Source: Rhodospirillaceae bacterium
GTDB lineage: Bacteria; Pseudomonadota; Alphaproteobacteria; UBA7887
NCBI GenBank assembly: GCA_002712985.1
Contig: PAVD01000079.1
Span: forward strand, 21,609-27,896
Length of the DNA: 6,288 nt
Direction of reading: 5' to 3'
Part shown: one piece after another, positions 5,893 through 6,288 of the stretch
Layout of the letters: each line of letters begins with the position of its first letter
Numbering within the stretch: the stretch's first letter is position 1
Notes under the pieces: generated by a model
What the model saw: only the letters and a program-made list of their open reading frames with translations
The model's database searches: none
Told to the model about the DNA's origin: nothing
Made by a program: the position numbers and the translations under genes

Positions 5893-6288
5893 CAACATTT
5901 ACGAAAAGAAACGGACAGCATGGCATTCGTTGGGAAGCTAGGGTTAGAAAGCTAAATTACCCAACCCTCACCAAAACCTTCTCCCTAAAAACCGATGCAG
6001 AAGCCTGGGCAATCGAGACAGAGCGGCAACTAGAGCGTGGGAGTTTTAGCTCTCCCTACCTGCGTGAGACACTTAAAGACATCCTAGAGCGATATGCCTA
6101 TGAAGTGACGGCCACCAAAAGAGGCGCTAAAGAAGAGGCCTTCAGGATAGGTAAGATTATGCGTCATCCCATCGCAGAGATGATGCTATCCAAGCTGAAG
6201 CCCACACATTTTGCCAAATACCGTGATCAGAGGCTGAAAGAAGTCTCTCCAAGCACCATAAAAAAGGAAATGGTGCTGCTTAACCATG
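5889..6288 (+). CDS. Tyrosine recombinase / phage-type integrase (5' end, runs off window)
   Basis: The first 133 codons of a site-specific integrase; the frame is open to the window end. Residues 1 to about 58 form an arm-type DNA-binding region typical of tRNA-targeting integrases: GIRWEARVRK, then YPTLTKTFSLKTDAEAWA and ETERQLERGSF. From about residue 64 a SAM-like core-binding domain follows (ETLKDILERYAYEVTATKRGAKEEAFRI...MLSKLKPTHFAKYRDQRLKEVSPSTIKKEMVLLNH). The catalytic domain with the R-H-R-Y residues would come next and is not visible, so activity cannot be judged. ATG 5889 is preferred because AGGAG stands 6 nt upstream. The gene points away from the tRNA-Arg at 5734-5810, the usual arrangement for an element inserted at a tRNA 3' end. 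Whether the element is a prophage, a conjugative element or a satellite island is unknown. Its base composition looks like that of the neighbours. Confidence 0.93.
   Translation, partial: MATFTKRNGQHGIRWEARVRKLNYPTLTKTFSLKTDAEAWAIETERQLERGSFSSPYLRETLKDILERYAYEVTATKRGAKEEAFRIGKIMRHPIAEMMLSKLKPTHFAKYRDQRLKEVSPSTIKKEMVLLNH

Overview
The window looks like chromosomal DNA from an alphaproteobacterium, running on the right into the edge of an integrated mobile element. The best lineage clue is a tiny zf-CHCC zinc-finger gene (relatives of mitochondrial complex I subunit NDUFS6) at 4435-4596. The PolA and FIST sequences and the HcaT-like transporter fit a proteobacterium. Base composition looks roughly balanced by eye, with no sharp change at the element boundary; genus cannot be read from this.

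Layout: 1-180 (+) is the C-terminal end of a FIST-domain sensory protein. 265-3051 (-) is a complete DNA polymerase I (polA) with all three catalytic modules intact, convergent with the FIST gene. 3168-4382 (+) is a 12-helix MFS transporter of the 3-phenylpropionate/HcaT-like family, divergent from polA. 4435-4596 (-) is the 53-residue zinc-finger protein, convergent with the MFS gene. 4711-5664 (+) is the ATPase of an ABC-2 type exporter, divergent from the zinc-finger gene. 5734-5810 (+) is tRNA-Arg(CCG). 5889-6288 (+) is the start of a tyrosine recombinase (integrase) gene that runs off the window.

The first five genes do not form an operon: strands alternate, and each gene seems to have its own transcription. 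The tRNA followed 78 bp later by an integrase pointing away from it is the classic left end of a genomic island or prophage integrated at a tRNA 3' end. The integrase start region holds a 9-bp tandem repeat and an 8-bp inverted repeat that overlaps the start codon, which could control translation or bind recombination proteins. No stretch longer than about 120 bases lacks a gene or described site.

I see no complete undescribed system here. The points most worth pursuing are the island boundary (its cargo lies beyond 6288), the folded integrase start region, the easily missed zinc-finger gene with its repeat-bearing promoter, and the ABC ATPase without a visible permease.
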